Of a stretch of 64,000 nt of DNA, positions 36,177-45,050 are shown piece by piece (position 1 is the first letter of the stretch; every line of letters begins with the position of its first letter). The notes below the pieces were generated by a model. That model was not told where the DNA came from and searched no databases. It was given only the letters and a program-made list of their open reading frames with translations. Origin of the DNA: Chryseobacterium sp. CH21. GTDB taxonomy: Bacteria; Bacteroidota; Bacteroidia; Flavobacteriales; Weeksellaceae. Location: the NCBI RefSeq assembly GCF_004119445.1, contig NZ_QICI01000070.1:1-64000 (forward strand), in the 5' to 3' direction. The translations under genes and the position numbers were made by a program.

Positions 36177-36854
36177 TTATTCTTCACAAGCTCTCCATAT
36201 TGCATCATTCTGCGGAACAGGAGCTATGATTTCAATGTTTTCTTTGGTTACCGGATGAATAAATTCCAGTTTTCTTGCATGAAGATTGATTCCTCCATCA
36301 GGATTGGAGCGTGGTGCTCCGTATTTCAGATCTCCTTTGATCGGAACTCCCGTTTTGGATAGCTGGGCTCTGATCTGATGGTGCCTTCCGGTTTCAAGAT
36401 CAATTTCAAGAAGAAGATAATTATCCAGAGTTTTGATCACATTATAAATCAAAATCGCTTCTTTTGCTCCTTCTGTAGCTTTCGGAAAAACAATCGCTTT
36501 ATTGTTCTTTTCGTTTTTCTTTAAATAATGAACCAGCCTTTGGCTTTGCGGAATCATTTCTTTCCCGACAACTGCCCAATACGTTTTTTTCACTTCACGG
36601 TTTTTCACCATCTGAGTAAGACGTGAAAGTGCTTTGGACGTTTTTGCATAGATCACCAGCCCGGATGTGGGGCGGTCTATACGATGAACCAAGCCGAGAA
36701 AAACATTTCCCGGCTTAGCATCTCTTATTTTTATAAAATTCTTGATAGATTCTAATAGTGATTCATCTCCGGTTTTATCACCCTGTACAAGCTGACCCAC
36801 CTTTTTATTAATCACCAGAAGATGGTTGTCTTCATATATAATCTGCTCCTTCAT
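36177..36854 (-). CDS. RluA-family RNA pseudouridine synthase
   Basis: A 225-residue enzyme converting uridine to pseudouridine in rRNA or tRNA. The catalytic motif is HRIDRPTSGLVIYAKT, with the essential Asp in RID. The later motifs ETGRHHQIRAQL and LHARKLEFIHP are also present. It lacks an N-terminal S4 domain, so it is of the RluA/TruC type. The target base is unknown. It lies 11 bp after the small membrane-protein gene. Confidence 0.88.
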   Translation of the reverse strand: MKEQIIYEDNHLLVINKKVGQLVQGDKTGDESLLESIKNFIKIRDAKPGNVFLGLVHRIDRPTSGLVIYAKTSKALSRLTQMVKNREVKKTYWAVVGKEMIPQSQRLVHYLKKNEKNNKAIVFPKATEGAKEAILIYNVIKTLDNYLLLEIDLETGRHHQIRAQLSKTGVPIKGDLKYGAPRSNPDGGINLHARKLEFIHPVTKENIEIIAPVPQNDAIWRACEE

Positions 36855-36865
36855 ACTTTTTCAGT

Positions 36866-37180
36866 CTATCTTCTTCTATTGGATAATGACAGTATAATCC
36901 CTGCCAGAAGACCTACGGTTTTAACAGCTGAAAGCTTTGAGCCTTCTGGTATGAATGCTCCTAATACACAGATTGCAGCAGCAGCATACATAGCATACAC
37001 AAAGTTCTTATTGGTAAGCAACGGAGCCTGAATGAAAAAACTAGCCCCTATCAGCACATAGAAAACTTTTCTAGAAAGTAAATGATTAACTTCCGGAGAG
37101 AACAGATTAAACCACCCTACAGCAAGACAAATTAATGCGGCGATAGATAATATTCCCTGGATAGATTGTTGATTCTGCAT
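36866..37180 (-). CDS. Small four-helix membrane protein, unknown
   Basis: A 104-residue hydrophobic protein with about four predicted helices (GILSIAALICLAVGWFNLF; VFYVLIGASFFIQAPLL; YAMYAAAAICVLGAFIP; VGLLAGIILSLS). No family is recognised. It fits tightly between panB (3 bp) and the pseudouridine synthase (11 bp), which supports it as a real gene. Confidence 0.7.
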   Translation of the reverse strand: MQNQQSIQGILSIAALICLAVGWFNLFSPEVNHLLSRKVFYVLIGASFFIQAPLLTNKNFVYAMYAAAAICVLGAFIPEGSKLSAVKTVGLLAGIILSLSNRRR

Positions 37181-37183
37181 GGA

Positions 37184-37998
37184 TTAATAGCTTTCGTTTT
37201 CATTTGGAAACTCAACGCTTTTCACATCTTTTACATATTGAGCAACAGCTCCGGTAATTTCTGTGTAAAGGTCAAGGTATCTTCTTAAGAATTTCGGGCT
37301 GAAACCTTTGTTCATTCCCACCATATCATGATACACCAAAACCTGTCCGTCACAATGTGCACCGGCACCGATTCCAATGGTAGGAATAGAAATACTTTCA
37401 GTCACCTTCTTTGCTAAATCTGCCGGAATTTTTTCCAAAACGATTGAAAAACATCCTAATTCTTCCAAAAGCTGTGCATCAGCGATCAGTTTTTCAGCTT
37501 CTGCTTCTTCTTTAGCTCTTACTTTATACGTTCCGAATTTATAAATAGACTGTGGTGTTAATCCCAAATGTCCCATTACCGGAATTCCGGCATTGATGAT
37601 TTTTTTGATAGACTTGGAAATTTCTTTTCCACCTTCAATTTTTACAGCATGTGCCCCACCTTCCTTCATCATTCTTACCGCAGACTCCAGTGCTTTTTCA
37701 GGATTACTCTGATAAGTTCCGAAAGGTAAATCTGCTACCACCAAAGCTCTGTCGGTTCCTCTTACCACACTTTGAGCGTGATAGATCATTTGATCCAGCG
37801 TAATAGGCAATGTGGTTTCAAAACCAGCCATTACATTTGCTGCAGAGTCTCCAATCAAAATAGCATCTACTCCACCTGCATCTACCATTTTGCTGTGGTA
37901 AAATCATAGGCTGTAAGCATGGTTATTTTCTCCTTGTCGAATTTCATTTTACGCAAGGTTTCAGTCGTAACTTTTTTAATTTCAGAGTGAACAGACAT
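37184..37998 (-). pseudogene. panB: Ketopantoate hydroxymethyltransferase PanB (one-base frameshift)
   Basis: The first enzyme of pantothenate synthesis, converting 2-oxoisovalerate to ketopantoate. The N-terminus MSVHSEIKKVTTETLRKMK...ITMLTAYDFTTAK runs from the ATG at 37998 and breaks at the four-T run at 37888-37891. Adding one base gives AYDFTTAKMVDAGGVDAILIGDS and a protein of 271 residues, the normal size. Metal and substrate motifs (IGDSAANVMAG, VMGHLGLTPQS, IGIGAGAHCDGQVLV) are intact. A short annotation starting at 37888 would miss the N-terminal 37 residues. Confidence 0.9.
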
Positions 37999-38059
37999 AA
38001 TTTATCTATTTTTAAAAGTTAAAAAGTCGGCCTTGAGCCGACTTAAGTTTTTGTATGAT

Positions 38060-38773
38060 TTATAAAACTACGTGACCGAGTTTCATGAGTTTGTCGTGAT
38101 TTAAGATCTTGATATTTCTTCCGTCTACTTCAATCAGACTATCCTGTTTGAATTCCGAAATCAGACGGATAGCACTTTCTGTAGCGGTACCGATAATATT
38201 GGCAATTTCTTCTCTCGTTAATGAGATCTTGATAAAACCTTCAGGATCTACCCCCAGCTTCTGTTCCAAAAGCAACAGAATTTCAGCCAGTCTTTCTCTT
38301 ACCGTTTTCTGAGCAAGGAAAGTAATGGTATTGGAAGATTCTCCTAATTCGTATGAAATTTTCTGAAGCATTACGAAAGACAGCTGTGGATCTACTTCCA
38401 AAAGATACATAAAGATATCTGCTGGTAAGAACACACATTCAATATCTGTCATTGCTTCTGCTTTGGCCTGGAAATTTTCCCCGCAAAGCAAAGAACGATA
38501 GCCGATGATATCCCCTTCTTTGATAAATCTTAAAATTTGATCTTTCCCGAACGCTCCTGATTTCGAAAGTTTGGCAGCTCCTTTTTCCAGAACAAACACT
38601 CCTTTTGGAGTTTCACCATCCTCGAAGATGGTATCGTGTTTTTGAAAACTCAGTTTCTTTTTGCCATTAATGTATTTTTCAAAATCTGCGCTAGAAAGTC
38701 TTTCTTTAAATGATTTATCATTAAAAACTCTGGCGAACCTCTCTTCAATTGCTATCTGTTGTTCCTGCGGCAT
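38060..38773 (-). CDS. Crp/Fnr-family transcription regulator
   Basis: A 237-residue regulator with an N-terminal cyclic-nucleotide-binding-type domain (about 25-150) and a C-terminal winged helix (LTREEIANIIGTATESAIRLISEFKQDSLIEVDGRNIKIL). No four-cysteine iron-sulfur signature is present, so an oxygen-sensing cluster like that of E. coli Fnr is not supported. It is divergent from the cbb3 oxidase operon, and an FNR-like box lies 7 bp before its start, so control of that operon and of itself is likely. Confidence 0.85.
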   Translation of the reverse strand: MPQEQQIAIEERFARVFNDKSFKERLSSADFEKYINGKKKLSFQKHDTIFEDGETPKGVFVLEKGAAKLSKSGAFGKDQILRFIKEGDIIGYRSLLCGENFQAKAEAMTDIECVFLPADIFMYLLEVDPQLSFVMLQKISYELGESSNTITFLAQKTVRERLAEILLLLEQKLGVDPEGFIKISLTREEIANIIGTATESAIRLISEFKQDSLIEVDGRNIKILNHDKLMKLGHVVL

Positions 38774-38779
38774 TTTATA

Positions 38780-38791
38780 TGATATTTATCA
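38780..38791. promoter_or_regulatory. FNR-like box between regulator and ccoI
   Basis: TGAT-ATTT-ATCA is a perfect inner match to TTGATnnnnATCAA; only the outermost base on each side differs. It lies just before the Crp/Fnr gene start and 70 bp before ccoI. Confidence 0.45.
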
Positions 38792-38834
38792 CAAAAATAG
38801 AACTTTTTAACACGATAAACAAAAAAAATTGTTA

Positions 38835-38842
38835 TAATTTTG
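38835..38842 (+). promoter_or_regulatory. -7 box of ccoI (TAATTTTG)
   Basis: It fits TAnnTTTG, 19 bp before the GTG start of ccoI. No matching -33 element is seen, as in an activator-dependent promoter. The FNR-like box centre lies about 63 bp before the expected start of transcription. Confidence 0.4.
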
Positions 38843-38861
38843 TAGTTCAATATTTTATGGG

Positions 38862-41240
38862 GTGAGCGAGAACTGTTTTCATTGTGGTCAAGGGATAGAA
38901 AAAGAGAGAATTTTATTTAACGAAAAGACTTTCTGCTGTAATGGATGTAAGTCTGTTTACGAGATTCTAAATTTAAATCATTTAGGCAATTTTTATGAGC
39001 TTAATAAAGGAGCGGGAATTCGTCCGAATGATGAAAATTCTACTCAATTTGACTACTTAGACACACCGGAAATTTTTGATAAAGTCACTGATTTCTCTGA
39101 AGGAAACACCAGTCTTGTTACATTCAAAATCCCTGTAATTCACTGTTCTTCGTGTATCTGGCTATTGGAAAGTCTTCACACATTAAACCCGCACATTAAA
39201 TATTCGCAGGTTAACTTCACAAGAAAGACCTTACAGATTTCATTCAATCATAACGATCTGAAATTAAGCGAACTTGCTAAGTTTTTAACCAACCTAGGAT
39301 ACAAACCGGTGATCAGCCTTGAAACCGCTGACAAAAATGAAGATCATCTTGACAAATCTTTATTGGTAAAATTTGCTATTGCTGCTTTTGCATTTGGTAA
39401 TGGAATGTTCCTTGCCTTTCCTGAATATATTGGAGGAGAAGATTATTGGATGGAGCATTACAGAGGCTTATTCAGAACTTTAATATTCCTTCTGGCAACA
39501 CCCGTTGTATTCTACTCAGCTTCAGACTATTATAAATCAGCATGGTACGGTTTAAAAAATAAGATTGTCAACATTGATGTTCCGATTGTCTTAGGAATTT
39601 TTGTACTATACGGAAGAAGTATCTACGAAGTGGTAACGGATTATGGCCCGGGATATTTTGATACCCTTTGCGGACTTTTATTCTTTATGCTCCTCGGCAA
39701 AATTTTCCAGAAAAGAACATACAATGCTCTTTCCTATGACAGAGATTATAAATCTTTCTATCCGATTGCTGTAACGAAAGTAGATTTTGAAGGAAAACAA
39801 GATAACATTCTTCTTTCAGAGGTAAAAGTAGGAGACCGAATTCTGGTGAGAAACCAGGAAATCATTCCGGTAGATGCTATCCTGATCAACGGAGAAGGAA
39901 ATATCGACAACAGTTTCATCACGGGAGAAAGTGAAAGTATCAGCAAACAACCTGGAGATAAAATTTTCGCAGGAGGAAAACAGGTAGGGTCTTCTTTAGA
40001 ACTTGAAGTAATTAAAAATGTAGATCAAAGTTATTTAACCCAGCTTTGGAATAAGGAAGCATTTAAAAAACACGAAACAGGCCTTGACACTCTGACAAAC
40101 AATGTCAGTAAATATTTCACATTCATTATTTTAGGTATCGCTTTAGTTGCCGGAACGTATTGGTATTTTATTGATTTAAAAATTATGTTCCAGGTTATTT
40201 CAGCCATTCTGATCATTGCGTGTCCTTGTGCACTTGCGTTATCCGCACCGTTCACTTTCGGTCACATTATGAGGATTTTAGGCCGAAATAAGTTCTATGT
40301 AAAAGATACTTTAACGATTGAAAAAATAGCGAAGCTTGATACCATTGTTTTTGATAAAACAGGAACTATTACCCACAGAAAAAAATCAAATATCAAATAC
40401 GAAGGATCTGAGATCAACGAATTTGATTCTCTGAATATTAAAACCTTATTAAAAAACTCCAACCACCCGCTTTCAAAATCATTATATGAATTCTTTGAAG
40501 TCAATGATGATTATTTCCCGGTAGAAAATTTCGTTGAAATTTCCGGAAAAGGATATGAAGCCAGTGTAAGAGGAACTCTTTATAAAATTGGTTCTGCCCG
40601 TTATAATAACCAGGAGCCTAAAAACCTTGAAACAGCAGTTTATATCAGCAAAAATGGAGAATATTTAGGAAAATTCATTTTCAAAAATGAATACCGTCCG
40701 AAGCTGAAAGAACTTTTCACTAAACTTACTAACTACAAAATATTTATCCTGAGCGGAGATAATTCCTCAGAAGAAAACCAGCTTAAAGAGCTTATTCCTA
40801 ACTACAAAGGAATGGCCTTTAACCAGAGCCCGGAAGATAAACTGAACTATATTAAAAGCCTTCAGGATCAGCACATGAAAGTAGCCATGCTTGGAGACGG
40901 TCTTAATGATGCAGGAGCTTTAAAACAAAGCAATGTAGGAATTGCAATTGCTGATGACACAAACAGTTTCACACCCTCTTCTGATGTGATTATGAATGGA
41001 GATAAAGTGGTTACCCTTGACAATTACCTGAACGTTTGTAAAGGCTCTATTACCATTGTGAAAATGACATTTATAATCAGTTTTCTGTACAATATTGTTG
41101 GTTTAAGTTACGCTGTTACAGGGCATATGCATCCGCTCTTCGCTGCAATCATCATGCCAATCAGTTCCATCACGGTGGTTACCTTTACGACACTTTCAAC
41201 CTGGATATTAGGTCGGAAACATTTCAAAAAACAGGCGTAG
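38862..41240 (+). CDS. ccoI: Copper-type P1B ATPase CcoI/FixI for cbb3 oxidase assembly
   Basis: A 792-residue heavy-metal P-type ATPase that supplies copper for the oxidase. The Cys-rich N-terminal domain (CFHCGQG...CCNGCKSVYEI) is followed by a heavy-metal-associated domain with CSSC. Further on are the membrane CPC motif (IIACPCALALSAP), the phosphorylation site DKTGT and the hinge GDGLNDAGALKQS. The start is GTG at 38862; the nearby upstream ATG is out of frame and stops at once. Position at the head of the cco cluster gives the CcoI assignment over general copper export. Confidence 0.9.
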   Translation: MSENCFHCGQGIEKERILFNEKTFCCNGCKSVYEILNLNHLGNFYELNKGAGIRPNDENSTQFDYLDTPEIFDKVTDFSEGNTSLVTFKIPVIHCSSCIWLLESLHTLNPHIKYSQVNFTRKTLQISFNHNDLKLSELAKFLTNLGYKPVISLETADKNEDHLDKSLLVKFAIAAFAFGNGMFLAFPEYIGGEDYWMEHYRGLFRTLIFLLATPVVFYSASDYYKSAWYGLKNKIVNIDVPIVLGIFVLYGRSIYEVVTDYGPGYFDTLCGLLFFMLLGKIFQKRTYNALSYDRDYKSFYPIAVTKVDFEGKQDNILLSEVKVGDRILVRNQEIIPVDAILINGEGNIDNSFITGESESISKQPGDKIFAGGKQVGSSLELEVIKNVDQSYLTQLWNKEAFKKHETGLDTLTNNVSKYFTFIILGIALVAGTYWYFIDLKIMFQVISAILIIACPCALALSAPFTFGHIMRILGRNKFYVKDTLTIEKIAKLDTIVFDKTGTITHRKKSNIKYEGSEINEFDSLNIKTLLKNSNHPLSKSLYEFFEVNDDYFPVENFVEISGKGYEASVRGTLYKIGSARYNNQEPKNLETAVYISKNGEYLGKFIFKNEYRPKLKELFTKLTNYKIFILSGDNSSEENQLKELIPNYKGMAFNQSPEDKLNYIKSLQDQHMKVAMLGDGLNDAGALKQSNVGIAIADDTNSFTPSSDVIMNGDKVVTLDNYLNVCKGSITIVKMTFIISFLYNIVGLSYAVTGHMHPLFAAIIMPISSITVVTFTTLSTWILGRKHFKKQA

Positions 41241-41287
41241 AAGCCCTTATTTAGACTGATTTTAAATTAGCTGAAATCGGCATTTCG

Positions 41288-41318
41288 TGATGAATGTCAT
41301 TATTTTTCACTAAATTTG
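41288..41318 (+). promoter_or_regulatory. Possible FNR-like site plus -7 box before ccoS
   Basis: TGAT-GAAT-GTCA (41288-41299, one mismatch to TGATnnnnATCA) sits where the -33 box should be, upstream of TAAATTTG (41311-41318). There is no TTG at -33. This suggests an activator-assisted second promoter inside the operon. Confidence 0.35.
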
Positions 41319-41349
41319 AACCCCGAAAATAGGTTAATTTTGTTGTCCA

Positions 41350-41562
41350 ATGGATATTCTATATTTAATGATCCTCTGCAGTGTTTCTTTAGCTGCGATT
41401 TTCTTGGTCGTATTTATAGTGTATGCCCGAAAAGGACAGTTTGAGGATGATGAATCTCCTGCTGTCAGAATCCTTTTCGATGATGAAAAAGTCAAAGAAA
41501 ATGATGAACCAGGCAACAAAGATAAAGACGAGAAAGAAATAGGAGAAAATAATAAAAATTGA
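41350..41562 (+). CDS. ccoS: cbb3 oxidase assembly protein CcoS
   Basis: A 70-residue protein with one N-terminal membrane helix (ILYLMILCSVSLAAIFLVVFIVYA) and the typical short motif RKGQFEDDESPAVRILFDD, followed by a charged tail. CcoS is required to insert haem b and copper into the oxidase. It lies between ccoI and ccoN, as in other cco clusters. Confidence 0.88.
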   Translation: MDILYLMILCSVSLAAIFLVVFIVYARKGQFEDDESPAVRILFDDEKVKENDEPGNKDKDEKEIGENNKN

Positions 41563-41583
41563 GAAAAATAGTGAATAGTTGAT

Positions 41584-43845
41584 ATGGAAACACAGAAGTT
41601 TAGTTATGACAATAGTATTGTCCGTGCGTTCCTTTATGCGACCTTGGTTTTCGGTCTCATTGGATTTACGTTCGGGCTTACGGCGGCATTAATGCTTTTC
41701 TACCCTGAATTACCTGAATTCTTTTTCGGGACGGATGACACAACCATTAAAAGTTTGGCATCAGGAAACATTCAAGGTTTAATAAACACTCATGGTGCAT
41801 TTGGTTTTGGTAGAATCAGAATGCTGCACACCAACACCGTAATCTTTGCATTCGTTTGTAACATCGTTTACACGGGTATTTATTACTCATTACAAAGATT
41901 ATTAAAAACAAGAATGTACAGTGACACCTTGTCTTGGTTACATTTCTGGACTTGGCAGTTTATGATCGTTGCTACGTTCGTTACGTTCTTTATGGGGATC
42001 AATACCTCTAAGGAATATGCTGAACACGAGTGGCCGATCGACATATTGATCGCATTCTCATGGATCATTTTTGGTATCAATATGTTCCTGACTATTTCAA
42101 AGAGAAGAGTGAGACACCTTTATGTAGCGATCTGGTTCTACATTGGTACTTGGATTGCAGTAGCAATGCTTCACATCTTCAACAACCTTGAAGTACCTTT
42201 ATCTTTCACAGGCTGGAAATCTTATTCAGCTTATGCAGGGGTAAAAGATGCTATTGTACAGTGGTGGTATGGTCACAATGCGGTTGCATTCGTATTGACG
42301 ACTCCGGTTCTAGGTTTAATGTATTACTTCCTTCCGAAGGCTGCAGACAGACCGGTATTCTCTTATAAACTGTCTATTATTCACTTCTGGTCATTAATTT
42401 TCGTATATATCTGGGCTGGTCCTCACCACCTTCAGTATACAGCACTTCCAGCTTGGGCTCAGGCGGTAGGAACAGGGTTCTCTATCATGCTTATTGCACC
42501 ATCTTGGGGAGGTATGTTAAATGGTCTTCTTACACTAAGAGGAGCTTGGGATAAAGTAAGAGAAAATCCTATCCTTAAGTTCTTCGTTGTAGCTGTTACT
42601 TGTTATGGTATGGCAACGTTTGAAGGACCGCTTTTGGCAACTAAAAACATCAACAAAATTGGTCACTTTACAGACTGGGTTATCGGTCACGTACACTTAG
42701 GAGCTCTTGGATGGAATGGTTTCATGGCATTCGGGGTTATCTATTACTTGGTACCAATTATGTGGAGAACAAAAATCTGGTCTGTAAAATTAGCTAACTG
42801 GCATTTCTGGTTAGGTACTTTAGGAATCATTTTCTATGCAGTTCCAATGTATATTTCAGGATTCACACAAGGATTAATGTGGAAGCAATTCAACCCAGAC
42901 GGAACATTATTATGGAAAAACTGGTTGGATACGGTAACGGCAATTATTCCTTACTTCAAAATGAGATTCGTAGGAGGTTTATTCTATATATCAGGATCTA
43001 TCCTAATGATTATTAACGTAATTGCTACAGTAAGAAAAGGATCATTCCAGAAAGAAGTTCCTGCTGAAGCACCAGCGTTGGCAAACATCAGCAAAAACAG
43101 AAAAGAAGGAGAAGGTACTCACCTTTGGCTGGAAAGAACTCCGGTATTATTAGGTATTTTATCTTTCTTCACAATATCTATTGGTAGTTCAATTGAAATC
43201 ATCCCTACACTATCTCTTAAGAAAAGTGTACCTACGATTTCTGCAGTGAAGCCTTATTCACCACTTGAACTTGAAGGTAGAGATATCTATATCCGTGAAG
43301 GATGTAATGCTTGTCACTCTCAGATGATCAGACCGTTCAGAGATGAGATTACAAGATTCAACGGTAAAAACGGACAATACTCCAAAGCTGGAGAATTCGT
43401 ATACGACAGACCATTCCTATGGGGTTCTAAGAGAACAGGACCGGATTTACATAGAGAAGGGGGTAAAAACCCAAGTTCTTGGCACTACAAACACATGTAT
43501 AACCCAAGATCTACTTCTGCAGGTTCTATCATGCCTCGTTACCCTTGGTTAATTGCTACTGACTTAGACAGAACTAAGATGGTAGACAAAATGAAGCTGA
43601 TGAAAAATGTATTTGATGTACCTTATACAAAGGCTCAAATTGATTCTGCAGACAAATGGGCTAACAACCAGTCAGCAAAAATTGTAAAAGATATCTTCTC
43701 TGAAGCAAATGACCTTAAGCAGGCTTATGCTAAGAGACCTCAGGGAGAATTAGAGAAAAAAGAAATTGTAGCTCTTATTTCTTATCTTCAGAGATTAGGA
43801 ACTGATATCAAAACAACGGAAATCAAAACAGCAAGTAATAACTAA
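41584..43845 (+). CDS. ccoN: cbb3 cytochrome oxidase, fused subunits I and II (CcoN-CcoO)
   Basis: A 753-residue fusion. About residues 1-490 are the CcoN catalytic core, with many membrane helices and conserved His segments (HGAFGFGRIRMLHTN, WWYGHNAVAF, GPHHLQYTALPAW, HVHLGALGWNG). The C-terminal part is CcoO, a membrane-anchored c-type cytochrome with CNACHSQM (C574, C577, H578) and a following IMPRYPW Met ligand. The complex reduces oxygen at low concentration and pumps protons. The fusion is seen directly, with no break between the parts, and is known in Bacteroidetes. Confidence 0.93.
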   Translation: METQKFSYDNSIVRAFLYATLVFGLIGFTFGLTAALMLFYPELPEFFFGTDDTTIKSLASGNIQGLINTHGAFGFGRIRMLHTNTVIFAFVCNIVYTGIYYSLQRLLKTRMYSDTLSWLHFWTWQFMIVATFVTFFMGINTSKEYAEHEWPIDILIAFSWIIFGINMFLTISKRRVRHLYVAIWFYIGTWIAVAMLHIFNNLEVPLSFTGWKSYSAYAGVKDAIVQWWYGHNAVAFVLTTPVLGLMYYFLPKAADRPVFSYKLSIIHFWSLIFVYIWAGPHHLQYTALPAWAQAVGTGFSIMLIAPSWGGMLNGLLTLRGAWDKVRENPILKFFVVAVTCYGMATFEGPLLATKNINKIGHFTDWVIGHVHLGALGWNGFMAFGVIYYLVPIMWRTKIWSVKLANWHFWLGTLGIIFYAVPMYISGFTQGLMWKQFNPDGTLLWKNWLDTVTAIIPYFKMRFVGGLFYISGSILMIINVIATVRKGSFQKEVPAEAPALANISKNRKEGEGTHLWLERTPVLLGILSFFTISIGSSIEIIPTLSLKKSVPTISAVKPYSPLELEGRDIYIREGCNACHSQMIRPFRDEITRFNGKNGQYSKAGEFVYDRPFLWGSKRTGPDLHREGGKNPSSWHYKHMYNPRSTSAGSIMPRYPWLIATDLDRTKMVDKMKLMKNVFDVPYTKAQIDSADKWANNQSAKIVKDIFSEANDLKQAYAKRPQGELEKKEIVALISYLQRLGTDIKTTEIKTASNN

Positions 43846-43863
43846 AAACATTAAAAGGTTCAT

Positions 43864-44064
43864 ATGATTCCTCAGAACTTTAAAGATATATTATCCAATA
43901 CAGAAAACGCTGGTTTTTACCAGACGCTGGCTCTGATTTTCTTTATGCTGTTCTTCGTCGCTTTAGTAATCTATGTTTTTAGCAGACCTAAAAAATATTA
44001 CAAAGAGGAAGAAGAGGCACCACTTGGGGATGATGAGGATGACAATTTTAATTTAAAAAATTAA
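43864..44064 (+). CDS. ccoQ: CcoQ/FixQ-like small oxidase subunit
   Basis: A 66-residue protein with one membrane helix (LALIFFMLFFVALVIYVF) followed by SRPKKYYKEEEEAPLGDDEDD, the usual CcoQ layout of a helix and an acidic tail. It lies between ccoN and ccoP with short gaps. Its role is in stabilising the complex. Confidence 0.8.
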   Translation: MIPQNFKDILSNTENAGFYQTLALIFFMLFFVALVIYVFSRPKKYYKEEEEAPLGDDEDDNFNLKN

Positions 44065-44074
44065 ACTATTTTTT

Positions 44075-44956
44075 ATGAAACAAAGAACACCTGTTGTCGT
44101 AAACATCTTAATAATAATTGGGCTTTTAATAGTTTTTTATTATTTATTTGTACAGAGCTACGCGTTCCTAGCTTCGCCTTACTTCTGGGGAACAGTTGTG
44201 ATCGCTGGTATCCTTGCCTATATTCATAGTGCTATTGGAGACCTTATTGAGAACAACAAATTCAAAAAATTATCTCCGGAAGAGAAAGCAGCTTATTTGG
44301 CTGAAAAGAAAGTTCCTTTCTTAAGAAGAATGTATGATGCAGCCTTCAAAAAGCAATCTGAAACTGAAGAAAAAGACATCCTTATTGACCACGGTTTCGA
44401 CGGAATCATGGAGCTGGATAACCAATTACCAAAATGGTGGGTAGGTTTATTCTATTTTGGGACTGCTTTTTGTATTGTATATATTGCAGCATACTCTTTC
44501 ACAGACTTCGCTCACCCGTTGAGCGAATATGAAAAAGAATATAAAGAGCAGTTAGCTAGTATTGAAGAATATCAGAAAACTCAGCCTCCTGTAACTATTG
44601 AAACAGCGAAGTATTCAGCTGATAATATTGCAGAAGGTAAAGAATTATTCAAAACAAACTGTGCATCTTGTCACAAAGAAGACGGTAGTGGAGGTATCGG
44701 ACCAAACCTTACTGATAACTACTGGATCAACCAGCCTGAGAAAACGTTATTCAAAAACGTATTCCACATGGACTGGAATGGTTCTCCTACTAACCCTGCC
44801 ATGAGAGCATTCGGTAAAAACGGAGAAGTTTCAGGTGCAGAAATTGAGAAGATTGCAGCATATGTATATCACATCAATCAGGAACAACCACCAGTGACTC
44901 AGGCTCAGGGAGGAGCTGCTCCTCAAGGAACCGAAGCACATTGGGAAAAAGAATAA
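44075..44956 (+). CDS. ccoP: cbb3 oxidase subunit III, cytochrome c (CcoP)
   Basis: A 293-residue subunit with two N-terminal membrane helices (about 8-30 and 35-55). A third segment follows (KWWVGLFYFGTAFCIVYIAAYSF, the standard CcoP N-domain). The periplasmic cytochrome has a single haem site, CASCHKEDGSGGIGPNLTD (C196, C199, H200). Proteobacterial CcoP carries two haem sites, so this form has one fewer and an extended membrane part. The C-terminus is Gln/Ala-rich. Confidence 0.92.
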   Translation: MKQRTPVVVNILIIIGLLIVFYYLFVQSYAFLASPYFWGTVVIAGILAYIHSAIGDLIENNKFKKLSPEEKAAYLAEKKVPFLRRMYDAAFKKQSETEEKDILIDHGFDGIMELDNQLPKWWVGLFYFGTAFCIVYIAAYSFTDFAHPLSEYEKEYKEQLASIEEYQKTQPPVTIETAKYSADNIAEGKELFKTNCASCHKEDGSGGIGPNLTDNYWINQPEKTLFKNVFHMDWNGSPTNPAMRAFGKNGEVSGAEIEKIAAYVYHINQEQPPVTQAQGGAAPQGTEAHWEKE

Positions 44957-44977
44957 TTTAAAAAATTAGAAACATAT

Positions 44978-45035
44978 GAAAAAAACATAATTTGTTATTA
45001 GATTAAAATAGTAACGAATTATGTTTTTTCTTTTT
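44978..45035 (+). terminator. Hairpin between ccoP and ccoG
   Basis: The long arms GAAAAAAACATAATTTGTTA and TAACGAATTATGTTTTTTC (one mismatch) are followed by T-rich sequence. This should end part of the transcripts after the structural oxidase genes, giving less of the assembly genes downstream. Confidence 0.65.
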
Positions 45036-45050
45036 TAAAACCTATTACAT

